Below, one piece after another: positions 6,362-14,669 of a stretch of DNA of 15,337 nt. A program made the position numbers and the translations under genes. The stretch covers positions 1 through 15,337 of the forward strand of contig CANQYH010000041.1 of the NCBI GenBank assembly GCA_947628025.1, written 5' to 3'. The notes beneath the pieces are model-generated. The model was not told the DNA's origin. It did no database searches and saw nothing but the letters and a program-made list of their open reading frames with translations. The first letter of the stretch is position 1. Each line of letters starts with the position of its first letter. This stretch comes from an uncultured Lachnospiraceae bacterium (GTDB taxonomy: Bacteria; Bacillota; Clostridia; Lachnospirales; Lachnospiraceae).

Positions 6362-9300
6362 ATGAAGCCTTTAAGACTGACGATGCAGGCATTCGGATCC
6401 TATGGGAATCGGACGCAGATCGATTTTGATAAGCCGTCCCAGAACCTGTTTCTGATCACGGGCGATACGGGCGCCGGGAAGACGACGATCTTCGACGCCA
6501 TTGTTTTTGCGCTGTACGGCGAGGCCAGTTCCTCCGCAAACCGCAAAGACGGGATCGTGCTCCAGAGCCAGTTTACCGATTACGACCGGGAACCGTTCGT
6601 GGAGCTGATCTTTTCGGAGGGATACGGCGGGGACCGGGAGTTTTACACGGTCCGGCGCGTGCCGAGGCATTTAAAGACGGTGACCCGCGGGGCCTCCAAA
6701 GGCGTTGGTACGAGAGAGATCGGCAGTTCGGTGTCGCTGACGATGCCGGACGGGACGGAGTATCCCCAGAAAGAGGCGGACAAAAAGATCGAGGAGATCG
6801 TCGGGCTGACGAAAAGCCAGTTTATGCAGGTGGCGATGATCGCGCAGGGGGAGTTTATGGAGCTTCTGCGGGCGAAGTCTGACGATAAAAAGGTGATCTT
6901 CCGCAAACTGTTCCATACGGATCTGTTCCAGGCGATCGTGGACGAACTGAACGAGCGGAAGAAAGCCAGAGAGAAAGAGATCGCCGTGATCCGGACCCAA
7001 TGCCAGACGGCGTCGGCCGGGACGGTGATCCCGGAGGATTATGAGCGGGCGGACGAGCTGGCCGGACTGAAGAAAAAGATCTCCGACGGGGAATTGGTGT
7101 TTCTGACGGATTTTCTGGAGGAGCTGAAAACGCTCTGCGGACGGCTGGGGGAAAAGAAAGACCGGGCAGAGACAGAGTACAAAGAGGCAGAGAAAGCCAG
7201 AGATCTGCAGAGGGAGAGGTATACGAGAGCGGAGAGTCTGCTGCAGTTTTACGGCCAGCTGGACCAGGCCGAGGCGGAACTGGCGCAGTGCAGGGCAGAG
7301 GAAGACGCGGTAAAGGCGGCCGGGGTCCTGGCGGCGCAGCTTCGCGGGGCTTATGAGGCGCGGGCGGAGTATCAGAGATACGCGGATGCGGCTTCCCGTG
7401 AGGAGACGGCGAAAAAAGCGTTGAAAGAACAGCAGGCGGCGCTCCCGGCCCTTTGTGCGGCTGCGGAAACGGCCGCCCATGCCGAGGTCTCTGCCAGGGA
7501 GCAGTACGAGCAGGAACTGGCGCGGTTCAGCCAGGTGTCGGATCGCGTCGGAAAAGCGCTGGAGATTTTGGGGAAGATCGAAGCTGCGCGTGCGGACGTT
7601 TTAAAGAAAGAACAGGATTTTAAAATCGCGGAGAAACAGATGGAGGCGGCGAAAAAGCGCCGGGACGATCTGGAGGCGCAGGAAGCGGATTGGAGACGCC
7701 GGGCGGAGGAGATCGGGGACGCCGAGAGCCGGATGGATCTTTGGAAAGCCGGGCAGCAGGCCGTCGCGGATCTGAAGAGCGAGGCGGAAAGCCTGACTCA
7801 AAGTAAGCTGGAGCTGGCAAAGCTGCGCCGCAGGGCGGAGCGTTCCAGGATCGAGTATGGCGCCGCAAAAGAGGCTTATCTGCAGAAAAACAGCGAGTAT
7901 GAGAGGAAGAGGCAGCAGTTTCTGGACGCCCAGGCCGGTTTCCTGGCCAGGGAGCTGAAGCCCGGGGAGCCCTGTCCGGTCTGCGGTTCTCTGGAACATC
8001 CAGCGCCCTGCCGGTGGAAAGAGGAACACGGCGATCTGTCGGAAAGCATGATCGACCGGCTGGGAAACGAGGCGGAGAAGCTGAGGCTGAAGCAGGAGGA
8101 GCTGGCCGGCGGCGCGCAGGCGGACGGGCGCGCGGTGGAAGAAAGAGAGCGCCTGTGGCAGGAAGCGCTGGAAAAACTCTGCGTCAGGATTGGGGATATG
8201 GACCGGGCGGAAAGAGCAGGGACCGACGGTTACGGCGGAGCTTTTGCAGGGACGACTGCCGGTCAGGAGAGTTGCGCTTTGTCTCAGATGGGGACGGAAA
8301 CGCCCGCTTTGGGAGGGTGGAAACCGGCTGATCTGGAGGAAGCGGAGCGCTTTATCGCCGTTCGGGAAGAAAGACTCCGCCTGCAGGAGAAAAAGCTGAG
8401 CGAAGAGGCCAGGATCCTGGGACGGCTCAGGGCCCAGCTTCAGAGCGCCGGTCAGGAGAAAAACGTACTGAAAGAACGCCTGGAGAAAGCGCAGGTCGCC
8501 GCCGCTGAGGCACAGGCGGCGTGGGAGGGGAGCCGCGCTTCTCTCCGCAGTCTGGAAACCGCCGGAGATTATCCTTCGAAAGAGGCGGCTCTTCTGGCGA
8601 GGAATCAGGCGGCGCAGAAGAAAGATGAGAAAGACCGGCTCCGTCAGGCGGCGATCCGTTCTTCCGAGACCGCCAGGAAAGCGCAGGCCGATGCGGAGAC
8701 GCTGATCCGCCGGTATACTCAGGAGCTTCCGGCGCTGGAGGAGCAGAAAACCCAGCGGCGGGCCGATTATGAAACATTGATGGAAGAGAAAGATATTTCC
8801 GAGACCGAATGGCGTTCCCTGACAGAACAGTATCCCGCTTCCGCAGCCGACAGGATGCAGGAAAAAGTCAGCCGTCATGCCAGCCGGCAGGCTTCCGCGC
8901 AGTCGCTGAGAGCTTCCGCGCTGCGGGCGATCGGGGAGCAGGGCAGACCGGTCATGGACGATATACGGCGGGCCGTGGACGAGGCGGAGCAGCGGTATCG
9001 GGCGGCGGGAAGCGCCTATGAGCAATATAAGACAGAATACAGAGAGAACAGCCGGGTATATGAGGAACTGGCACCCAGGCTGAAGACACGTCAGAAAACG
9101 GCGGAGGAGCACGCCCGCCTGGACCGGCTCTACCGTATTTTGTCGGGCAATGTCAGCGGTTCCCGCATGGACCTGGAGACCTTTGTACAGCGTTATTACC
9201 TGGAGAGGATCCTGCAGGCCGCCAACCGGAGGTTCCGCGATATGTCCGCGGGACAGTTTGAACTGCGGATGGTCGAGATCGGAAAAGCGGGCGAGGGAAA

Positions 9301-9658
9301 GAACCGGGGGTTGGATCTCATGGTTTATTCCAATATCACCGGGCGGGAGCGGGAGGTAAGGACGCTTTCCGGCGGCGAATCGTTTATGGCGGCCCTGGCC
9401 CTGGCTCTGGGCATGGCGGATCAGATCCGGGAGAATTCCTCTTCGATCCATCTGGATATCATGTTCATCGACGAGGGGTTTGGCTCTCTGGATGAACATT
9501 CCAGGAACCAGGCGGTGAAAGTGCTTCTGGAGATGGCGGAGGGTTCCCGGCTGATCGGGATCATTTCCCATGTGACAGAGCTGAAGCAGGAGATCGAGGA
9601 CCAGCTTCTCGTCAGTAAGGACGAAAACGGCAGCCATGTCCGGTGGCAGCTGAGCTGA
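6362..9658 (+). CDS. sbcC: exonuclease SbcCD ATPase subunit SbcC
   Basis: 1098-aa bacterial Rad50 homologue, an SMC-like ABC ATPase that partners SbcD. The N-terminal lobe has Walker A GDTGAGKT (34-41) and a Q-loop near QVAMIAQGEF. Two long coiled-coil arms, rich in E, K, A, Q and R, flank the zinc hook C538-P-V-C541, through which two SbcC molecules join. The C-terminal lobe has signature LSGGE (1002-1006), Walker B IMFIDE (1033-1038) and D-loop SLDEHS. The length is typical. One oddity is a Gly/Thr/Ala-rich, non-heptad stretch at about residues 619-653, in the arm just after the hook. No terminator is apparent after the stop; a tandem repeat array begins 49 bp on, so read-through towards apbE is possible. 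Confidence 0.96.
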   Translation: MKPLRLTMQAFGSYGNRTQIDFDKPSQNLFLITGDTGAGKTTIFDAIVFALYGEASSSANRKDGIVLQSQFTDYDREPFVELIFSEGYGGDREFYTVRRVPRHLKTVTRGASKGVGTREIGSSVSLTMPDGTEYPQKEADKKIEEIVGLTKSQFMQVAMIAQGEFMELLRAKSDDKKVIFRKLFHTDLFQAIVDELNERKKAREKEIAVIRTQCQTASAGTVIPEDYERADELAGLKKKISDGELVFLTDFLEELKTLCGRLGEKKDRAETEYKEAEKARDLQRERYTRAESLLQFYGQLDQAEAELAQCRAEEDAVKAAGVLAAQLRGAYEARAEYQRYADAASREETAKKALKEQQAALPALCAAAETAAHAEVSAREQYEQELARFSQVSDRVGKALEILGKIEAARADVLKKEQDFKIAEKQMEAAKKRRDDLEAQEADWRRRAEEIGDAESRMDLWKAGQQAVADLKSEAESLTQSKLELAKLRRRAERSRIEYGAAKEAYLQKNSEYERKRQQFLDAQAGFLARELKPGEPCPVCGSLEHPAPCRWKEEHGDLSESMIDRLGNEAEKLRLKQEELAGGAQADGRAVEERERLWQEALEKLCVRIGDMDRAERAGTDGYGGAFAGTTAGQESCALSQMGTETPALGGWKPADLEEAERFIAVREERLRLQEKKLSEEARILGRLRAQLQSAGQEKNVLKERLEKAQVAAAEAQAAWEGSRASLRSLETAGDYPSKEAALLARNQAAQKKDEKDRLRQAAIRSSETARKAQADAETLIRRYTQELPALEEQKTQRRADYETLMEEKDISETEWRSLTEQYPASAADRMQEKVSRHASRQASAQSLRASALRAIGEQGRPVMDDIRRAVDEAEQRYRAAGSAYEQYKTEYRENSRVYEELAPRLKTRQKTAEEHARLDRLYRILSGNVSGSRMDLETFVQRYYLERILQAANRRFRDMSAGQFELRMVEIGKAGEGKNRGLDLMVYSNITGREREVRTLSGGESFMAALALALGMADQIRENSSSIHLDIMFIDEGFGSLDEHSRNQAVKVLLEMAEGSRLIGIISHVTELKQEIEDQLLVSKDENGSHVRWQLS

Positions 9659-9706
9659 AGATCGAGGAGCCTGCAGAGGGAAAGACGCGTATCCGACTGC
9701 AGCCGC

Positions 9707-10056
9707 GCCGGTATGGGCGGGTGCGCTGGAACATAAGTCGAGGTGGTCTGGCGGGATCAGCGCTTCGCCATGCCGGTACGGACGGATAAACCGGAACATA
9801 GGTTCAAAGCGAACCGTCGGGATCAATGCTTTGCCGCGCCGGTACGGGCGTGCCGGAACATAAGTTGAAGCGAACCGGTTGAATCAGCGCTTTGCCGCGT
9901 CGGTACAGGCGTGTCGGAACATAAGTCGAAAAGAAGCGGCGTAACCAGCGCTTTGCCATGCTGGTATGGGCGGGCGTGCCGGAACATAAGTCAAAGCAAT
10001 CTGGCGGGATCAGCGCTTTGCTGCGCCGGTACGGGTGCGCCGGAGCATAAACGAAG
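9707..10056. repeat. tandem repeat array, five full and one partial 61-66 bp units with internal inverted repeats
   Basis: Units start at 9707, 9772, 9838, 9899, 9960 and 10025, with full lengths 65, 66, 61, 61 and 65 bp. Each begins with a form of GCCGGTACGGGCGTGCCGG, then GGAACATAAGT, a variable middle, GGGATCAGCGCTTTGCC and the next unit. Two inverted repeats recur: CCGGTAC...GTGCCGG (for example 9839-9845 with 9850-9856, 4-nt loop) and CAAAGC...GCTTTG (9805-9810 with 9828-9833; 9992-9997 with 10015-10020). Lengths that are not all multiples of three argue against a repeated peptide. The last unit decays just before the apbE start. No known repeat family was recognised. With 9659-9706 the gap between sbcC and apbE is about 417 bp and holds no convincing gene or promoter. 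Confidence 0.9.
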
Positions 10057-10075
10057 AGCAGGGAGTATGGCGAGT

Positions 10076-11266
10076 ATGGAACATACGGTACCGGCCGGGA
10101 AACGGCGGACAGAGGGGCGTTTGCGGCAGGGGAGCGGATCGTATACGGTTAAAGATCGCTTCCAGACGGCAAGATACCGGGCCGGCCGGATCCAGGGAAA
10201 AAGGCGGATCTTCGCGGGGAGCGTCCTATGGGCGTTGGCGCTGAGCCTGCTGGCGCAGCCGGCGTTTCTTGCGGGCTGCGGCCGGGCGGACCGGCGGGAG
10301 CGGTTCAGCAGCCAGTATTACGATCTTTTCGATACGGTCACGGTCTTCACAGCATACGCGGATTCAAAAGAAACATTTGACCGGTACGCGGATATCATGT
10401 ATCATGAGATGTTGTATTATCATCAGCTTTACGATATTTACCATGAATACGAGGGCGTTCCGAACTTTATGACGGTCAACCGCCGTGCGGGCGCGGAGCC
10501 GGTGACGGTGGATGAGAAGATCCTGGCACTTCTGGAAAAGGGCGTAGAGCTTTACGATCTGACCGGCGGGAGCGTGAATATAGCCATGGGCAGCGTTTTG
10601 TCCGTCTGGCATGACTACCGGGAGGCGGGGATCGCAGACCCGGACCACGCCCAGCTGCCGCCGCCGGAACTGCTGCGGGAAGCGGCAGAGCACACGGACA
10701 TCCGCAAAGTACGGATCGACCGGGAGAATTCTTCCGTCTTCCTGGAGGACCCGCAGATGAGCCTGGACGTGGGGGCCATTGCCAAGGGCTTTGCCGCGGA
10801 GATGGTCTGCGAGAGGCTGGAAGAAGAGGGCATGGACAGCGGTATGCTGAATGTGGGAGGCAATGTGCGCGCCATCGGGACGAAACCGGACGGCGAAGCC
10901 TGGATGGTAGGGATCCAAAATCCGCTGGAGGACGGCGGCGAGGCGTACCTGCACCGGATCGGCCTGGATGATATGGCCCTGGTGACCAGCGGGACGTATC
11001 AGCGCTTCTATACGGTCGCAGGGGTGCGCTACCATCATATCATTCACCCGGAGACGCTGATGCCCCGGGATACATACGCGTCCGTATCGGTCCTCTGTGC
11101 GGATTCCGGACTGGCGGACGGATTGTCTACGGCATTTTTTAATATGGAGTACGAGGATGGGCTGGAACTGGCCGAACGTCTGGACGGAGTAGAGGTCCTG
11201 TGGATCTATCCGGACGGTACGGAGAAATGCAGTTCGGGATTTCAGAATATGATCTCGGAGAAATAG
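10076..11266 (+). CDS. apbE: FAD:protein FMN transferase, ApbE-family lipoprotein
   Basis: About 396 aa. Family members cleave FAD and attach FMN covalently to Ser/Thr of extracytoplasmic redox proteins such as Rnf or Nqr subunits. Motifs in order: TGGSVNIAMGSVL, LDVGAIAKGFAAE, NVGGNVRAIG, TSGTYQRF, YHHIIHPETLMP, and ADGLSTAFF with the D-x-x-x-T metal site. A hydrophobic segment at about 45-67 ends in lipobox FLAGC (Cys68), so it should be a membrane-anchored lipoprotein facing outwards. The n-region before it, about 44 residues, is unusually long. The start is uncertain: ATG 10076 has GGGAG about 10 nt upstream; ATG 10067 is in frame but only 1 nt from it; an in-frame GTG at 9911 lies inside the repeat array. 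No flavinylation target is encoded in the window. The transporter gene follows after 13 bp. Confidence 0.9.
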   Translation: MEHTVPAGKRRTEGRLRQGSGSYTVKDRFQTARYRAGRIQGKRRIFAGSVLWALALSLLAQPAFLAGCGRADRRERFSSQYYDLFDTVTVFTAYADSKETFDRYADIMYHEMLYYHQLYDIYHEYEGVPNFMTVNRRAGAEPVTVDEKILALLEKGVELYDLTGGSVNIAMGSVLSVWHDYREAGIADPDHAQLPPPELLREAAEHTDIRKVRIDRENSSVFLEDPQMSLDVGAIAKGFAAEMVCERLEEEGMDSGMLNVGGNVRAIGTKPDGEAWMVGIQNPLEDGGEAYLHRIGLDDMALVTSGTYQRFYTVAGVRYHHIIHPETLMPRDTYASVSVLCADSGLADGLSTAFFNMEYEDGLELAERLDGVEVLWIYPDGTEKCSSGFQNMISEK

Positions 11267-11279
11267 AGGAGTCGTCGAT

Positions 11280-12200
11280 ATGGATGGAAAACAGACGCGC
11301 GTCAGGCGGCTGCGAAGCAGCCTGATGCTCACGCTGACGGCATTTATCTGGGGCACGACCTTTGTGGCGCAGAGTATCGGACTGGATTATGTGGGCGTGT
11401 TTACTTTTAATATGGCCAGATTTTTGCTGGGCGGCCTGGTCCTGACACCGGTCGTTTTATTCCTGCTGCGGAAAGAAAAAGCCGGGCGCGGTCCGGACAC
11501 GGACCATGCAGGCCAGAGGATACGAAGCAGCGTAAAGGGCGGGATCCTCTGCGGGCTGGTCCTCTTTGCGGCCAGCAGTTTCCAGCAGCTGGGTATTTCC
11601 ATGACGACGGTGAGCAAGGGCGGTTTTATCACGGCGCTGTATATCGTACTGGTGCCTGTGTTCGGGATCTTTCTGAAAAAAAGAGTGGCTCCGGCCGTGT
11701 GGGTCAGCGTGGTCATGGCGACAGCCGGCATGTACCTGCTGTGTATTACCGAGGGCCTGCATATCAACCCGGGCGATTTTTGTATTTTTTTATGCGCGGT
11801 CTTTTATGCGTTTCATATCCTTGTGATCGATCGGGTGTCGCCGGGGGCCAATGGAGTGCTGATCTCCTGCGTCCAGTTTTTTGTGTCCGGCCTTCTGGCG
11901 GCTGTGCCGGCGTTCCTTTTGGAAGCCCCCAGCCTGTCGAATCTGGCGGCGGCCTGGCAGCCGGTTCTTTACGCCGGTTTTCTGTCCTGCGGCGTAGCCT
12001 ATACGTTTCAGATCATCGCCCAGCAGGATATGGATCCTACAGTAGCGTCTCTGATCATGAGCATGGAATCTGTGTTTTCCCTGCTGGCGGGTTGGGTGAT
12101 CCTGGGGCAGGGATTGTCGCCGCGGGAGGGAGCCGGATGTGCGATGGTGTTTGCGGCCGTGCTTCTGGCTCAGCTTCCGGAGAAGCGAAAGGCGGCGTAG
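11280..12200 (+). CDS. EamA/DMT-family transporter
   Basis: 306-aa hydrophobic protein with about ten transmembrane segments arranged as two EamA repeats. The first repeat starts LTLTAFIWGTTFVAQSIG and the second at about residue 160 (GDFCIFLCAVFYAFHIL). The end, SLLAGWVILGQGLSPREGAGCAMVFAAVLLA, is the usual last-helix signature. Members export or import small metabolites such as amino acids or nucleosides, and the substrate cannot be inferred here. The ATG has AGAGGAG 8 nt upstream, overlapping the apbE stop, so the two genes are almost certainly co-transcribed. A functional link to ApbE is not implied by known biology. Confidence 0.9.
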   Translation: MDGKQTRVRRLRSSLMLTLTAFIWGTTFVAQSIGLDYVGVFTFNMARFLLGGLVLTPVVLFLLRKEKAGRGPDTDHAGQRIRSSVKGGILCGLVLFAASSFQQLGISMTTVSKGGFITALYIVLVPVFGIFLKKRVAPAVWVSVVMATAGMYLLCITEGLHINPGDFCIFLCAVFYAFHILVIDRVSPGANGVLISCVQFFVSGLLAAVPAFLLEAPSLSNLAAAWQPVLYAGFLSCGVAYTFQIIAQQDMDPTVASLIMSMESVFSLLAGWVILGQGLSPREGAGCAMVFAAVLLAQLPEKRKAA

Positions 12201-12255
12201 CCCCAGGTCGGACGCGGTTTGGGGTTTCGTTCACGCTGCGGATACGTTTACGGAC

Positions 12256-12273
12256 CAGCGTTTCGCTGTTTTT
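12256..12273 (+). terminator. weak hairpin-plus-T candidate after the EamA gene
   Basis: CAGCG-TTT-CGCTG followed directly by TTTTT. The stem is only 5 bp, so this is a weak intrinsic terminator candidate. It is 56 bp after the transporter stop, in the spacer where two operons converge. Confidence 0.3.
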
Positions 12274-12313
12274 GGCTATCCGGCGGTTATGCCTGGCTTA
12301 CGGCAAACTTCGG

Positions 12314-12347
12314 CCGGCGATTTTTTGAACATGGGAATGATCGCCGG
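12314..12347. repeat. inverted repeat in the convergent spacer
   Basis: CCGGCGAT (12314-12321) and ATCGCCGG (12340-12347) form a perfect 8-bp stem around an 18-nt loop. Neither strand has a T-run after the stem, so it is not a standard terminator. The spacer 12201-12471 between the converging transporter and ABC-F genes otherwise shows no gene I can support; open frames crossing it have no ribosome binding site or recognisable domain. Confidence 0.45.
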
Positions 12348-12471
12348 GATATGCCGGTCTCCGTGGCGATGGACCGTGGCCGTATGCGGCTGCATCACAG
12401 GACGGCAGCCGTTCGAAAGAGCTTTACTCGTGCGCTTCCGGCGTGTGATCGTTTAAAAACGGCGTAAAGGG

Positions 12472-14406
12472 CTACACATACGGAGCGCAGATCTCGTACC
12501 ATTCCAGGCACGCTTCCTGCCACGCCGCCCAGGCTTCGAGGCAGCGTTTCCTGGCAGCCTGCAATTCGGCAGCGTCTGTGCCGTTTTCTTCTTGAACGGC
12601 ATCTTCCCCGGTCTCTGCGTGCGGCACTGGAGAGCATTCGCCCAGAGCCGCCAGCTCCCGGAGAGCGGCTGCCTCCTCGGCGGCTGCCAGCGCTTTGGAT
12701 TCTTTTTCCATCCGCTCCCGCGCCGCAGCCAGCTTCTCTCCGGCCAGGCGCATCTGCCAGTCCGTATAAGCTTCCTCTTCCGGAATTTCCCTCAGACTGT
12801 GCCGCTCTGCTTTCGGCACGGCCTGGATACCGGCGATCAGCGCCTGATCCTCCGCTTTGACGCGGGCGGGGATCGTTTCGCCGTTTTCGGTTTTTGCCAG
12901 GCGTTCCAGATAGTGCCCGTAGCCGAATGAATAGTACATGGCGCAGCCGTTTTCGAAGATCAGGATGCAGTCCGCTACCTGCTGCAGGAAATAGCGGTCA
13001 TGGGACACAAAAAGGATCGTGCCCTGATAGGCCTGAAACGCGGACTCCAGAGTTTCTTTCGCCTGGATATCCATATGATTGGTGGGCTCGTCCAGGATCA
13101 GGAAATTCGGCCGGCTCTGCAGCAGCTCCGCCAGTACGAGGCGTGCCTTTTCGCCGCCGGACAGGGAAGAAACTTTCGTGGAAGCGGCTTTTCCGCCAAA
13201 CAGGAACGAGCCCAGAATCGAGCGGACTTCCTTTTCGGTCATGGCAGGAAACAGGTCGTGGAAATGTTCCGCCACGCTTTTATCGGAAACGATCTCCGCC
13301 GAATGTTGATCGAAATAGCCGGTCGTGATGCGTTCCCCCAGCCTGCAGGCGCCCGAAAGAGGCGCGAGCAGTCCCGCCGCCGTTTTCAGAAATGTGGTCT
13401 TCCCAGCTCCATTGGGACCCAGGACGCCCAGTTTCTGGCCTTTGCGGAGCCGGAGATCCAGCTCCAGGAGGGGCCGGTCATAGCCGATCTTCAGATGCTT
13501 CGCTTCCAGCACCCATTTGCTTCCAGGTTCCAAGGGCAGGATCGGAGCGGTGAATGTGTGAACGTCGTCGGCCTCAGGCTTTTCGACAAGCTGCATCCGC
13601 TCCAGTATTTTCTTCCGCGACCGGGCGAAAGCGGCTTTGTTCGGCTTGTGTTTGAAACGTTCGATCAGTTCTTCCAGGCGCTGCAGCTCTTCCTGCTGCT
13701 GTTCGTAAGCTTTCTGCTGCAGGCGCAGGCGCTTCCGTTTTTCCTGACGGTACGCGGTGTAATTACCGGGGTAGCGGTACAATCGGCAGCCGGACAATTC
13801 GTAAACGATCTCTGCGGTCTGGTCCAGGAAGAAACGGTCGTGGCTGACCAGGATCACAGCGTGCTCATAATGGCGGATATATTGTTCCAGCCACTGGGTC
13901 GCTTCCAGGTCCAGATGATTGGTAGGCTCGTCTAAGAGCAGGATGTCCGGTTTCTGGAGAAGCAGCCGGATCAGCCGGATCCGCGTCTGCTGGCCGCCGG
14001 AAAATTCTTCCAGGCGTTTTTTCTTATCGTCCTTGGAAAATCCGAATCCGGTAAAAATGCGGTCGTATTCCTGCTCATAATCGTAGCGCTCCCGGGAAAA
14101 GGTATCTCTGGCCGGACAGGAAGAGAGAAGCAGGTCTTCTACCGTGCGCTCCCGGTCGCTGCCGGGGGTCTGCTGGGACAGTATGCCGACGGTCAGCTGC
14201 CTCGACATATACAGTCCCGGCGACGTGCGCTTGTCGTCCCGGTCCAGGCTCAGTTCTCCGGCGATCAGTTTCAGGAGAGTGGTCTTGCCCGCTCCGTTTT
14301 TTCCGACGATGGCGATCTTTTCATTTCCCTTTATTTCGAAATCAATATGTGAAAGGACGGTCTGTCCTCCCTGGGATACGGTTCCGTCCGTGATCTGGTA
14401 CAGCAT
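12472..14406 (-). CDS. ABC-F family ATP-binding protein
   Basis: 644 aa with two ABC ATPase domains in one chain and no membrane segment, the ABC-F architecture. These proteins bind the ribosome and act in translation or resistance to ribosome-targeting antibiotics. Domain 1 has Walker A GKNGAGKT (35-42), signature FSGGQ (135-139) and Walker B ILLLDE (155-160) with DEPTNHLD. A basic coiled linker of about 85 residues contains RFKHKPNKAAFARSRKK. Domain 2 has Walker A GPNGAGKT (330-337), LSGGEKAR and ILDEPTNHMD. A long C-terminal extension (about 515-644) is charged and helical, ending in an aromatic-rich tail (AWAAWQEACLEWYE). The minus-strand start has AGGAGA 4 nt upstream. It cannot be assigned to a resistance subfamily by eye; general YdiF/YkpA/Uup-like roles are equally possible. 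Confidence 0.93.
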   Translation of the reverse strand: MLYQITDGTVSQGGQTVLSHIDFEIKGNEKIAIVGKNGAGKTTLLKLIAGELSLDRDDKRTSPGLYMSRQLTVGILSQQTPGSDRERTVEDLLLSSCPARDTFSRERYDYEQEYDRIFTGFGFSKDDKKKRLEEFSGGQQTRIRLIRLLLQKPDILLLDEPTNHLDLEATQWLEQYIRHYEHAVILVSHDRFFLDQTAEIVYELSGCRLYRYPGNYTAYRQEKRKRLRLQQKAYEQQQEELQRLEELIERFKHKPNKAAFARSRKKILERMQLVEKPEADDVHTFTAPILPLEPGSKWVLEAKHLKIGYDRPLLELDLRLRKGQKLGVLGPNGAGKTTFLKTAAGLLAPLSGACRLGERITTGYFDQHSAEIVSDKSVAEHFHDLFPAMTEKEVRSILGSFLFGGKAASTKVSSLSGGEKARLVLAELLQSRPNFLILDEPTNHMDIQAKETLESAFQAYQGTILFVSHDRYFLQQVADCILIFENGCAMYYSFGYGHYLERLAKTENGETIPARVKAEDQALIAGIQAVPKAERHSLREIPEEEAYTDWQMRLAGEKLAAARERMEKESKALAAAEEAAALRELAALGECSPVPHAETGEDAVQEENGTDAAELQAARKRCLEAWAAWQEACLEWYEICAPYV

Positions 14407-14669
14407 GGCGTCTCCTGTTTTTCATGAGAATGGTTGTTCCGGCATTTCCGCCTGTAAGTTCTTTTCGTTCCGGGCATATTTTTGGCATTTGGGATAAAAT
14501 GTCTTCGATTTCCTTTTCCCGTGTTTATCGTATCATATCCGGAAAGATTCTTCCAGACCTGATTTTACAGGCAGGCGGATTATTTTCCAGGATTCTGAGC
14601 ATATTAAGAGCGACGGCAGAATGCCGGAAGATCAAACAGAAAAATCATGAATGAACAGGAGGAACCGCC

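Noticed and set aside
7601..9826. 741-codon open frame antisense to sbcC, and similar long antisense frames (for example 555-1844 and 3688-4662)
   Set aside because: They lie opposite genes with clear catalytic motifs, have no recognisable domains and are rich in Arg, Pro, His, Leu and Gln, as expected for shadows in G+C-rich DNA.
9707..10056. CRISPR array
   Set aside because: Units abut each other and are similar along most of their length; there are no unique spacers and no cas genes.
9911..10075. N-terminal extension of ApbE from a GTG at 9911
   Set aside because: It lies wholly in the tandem repeat array, the translated repeats do not stay in register, and the signal peptide would be more than 100 residues from the start.
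12139..12467. Small plus-strand frames overlapping the end of the EamA gene
   Set aside because: No ribosome binding site, no domain, and they overlap the transporter's C-terminal helix in another frame.
14424..14654. 76-aa frame in the gap between the ABC-F gene and the spore coat pair
   Set aside because: No ribosome binding site or recognisable domain, and it runs through the leader of the divergent genes. The 14407-14669 gap probably holds both promoters, though none was clear enough to call.
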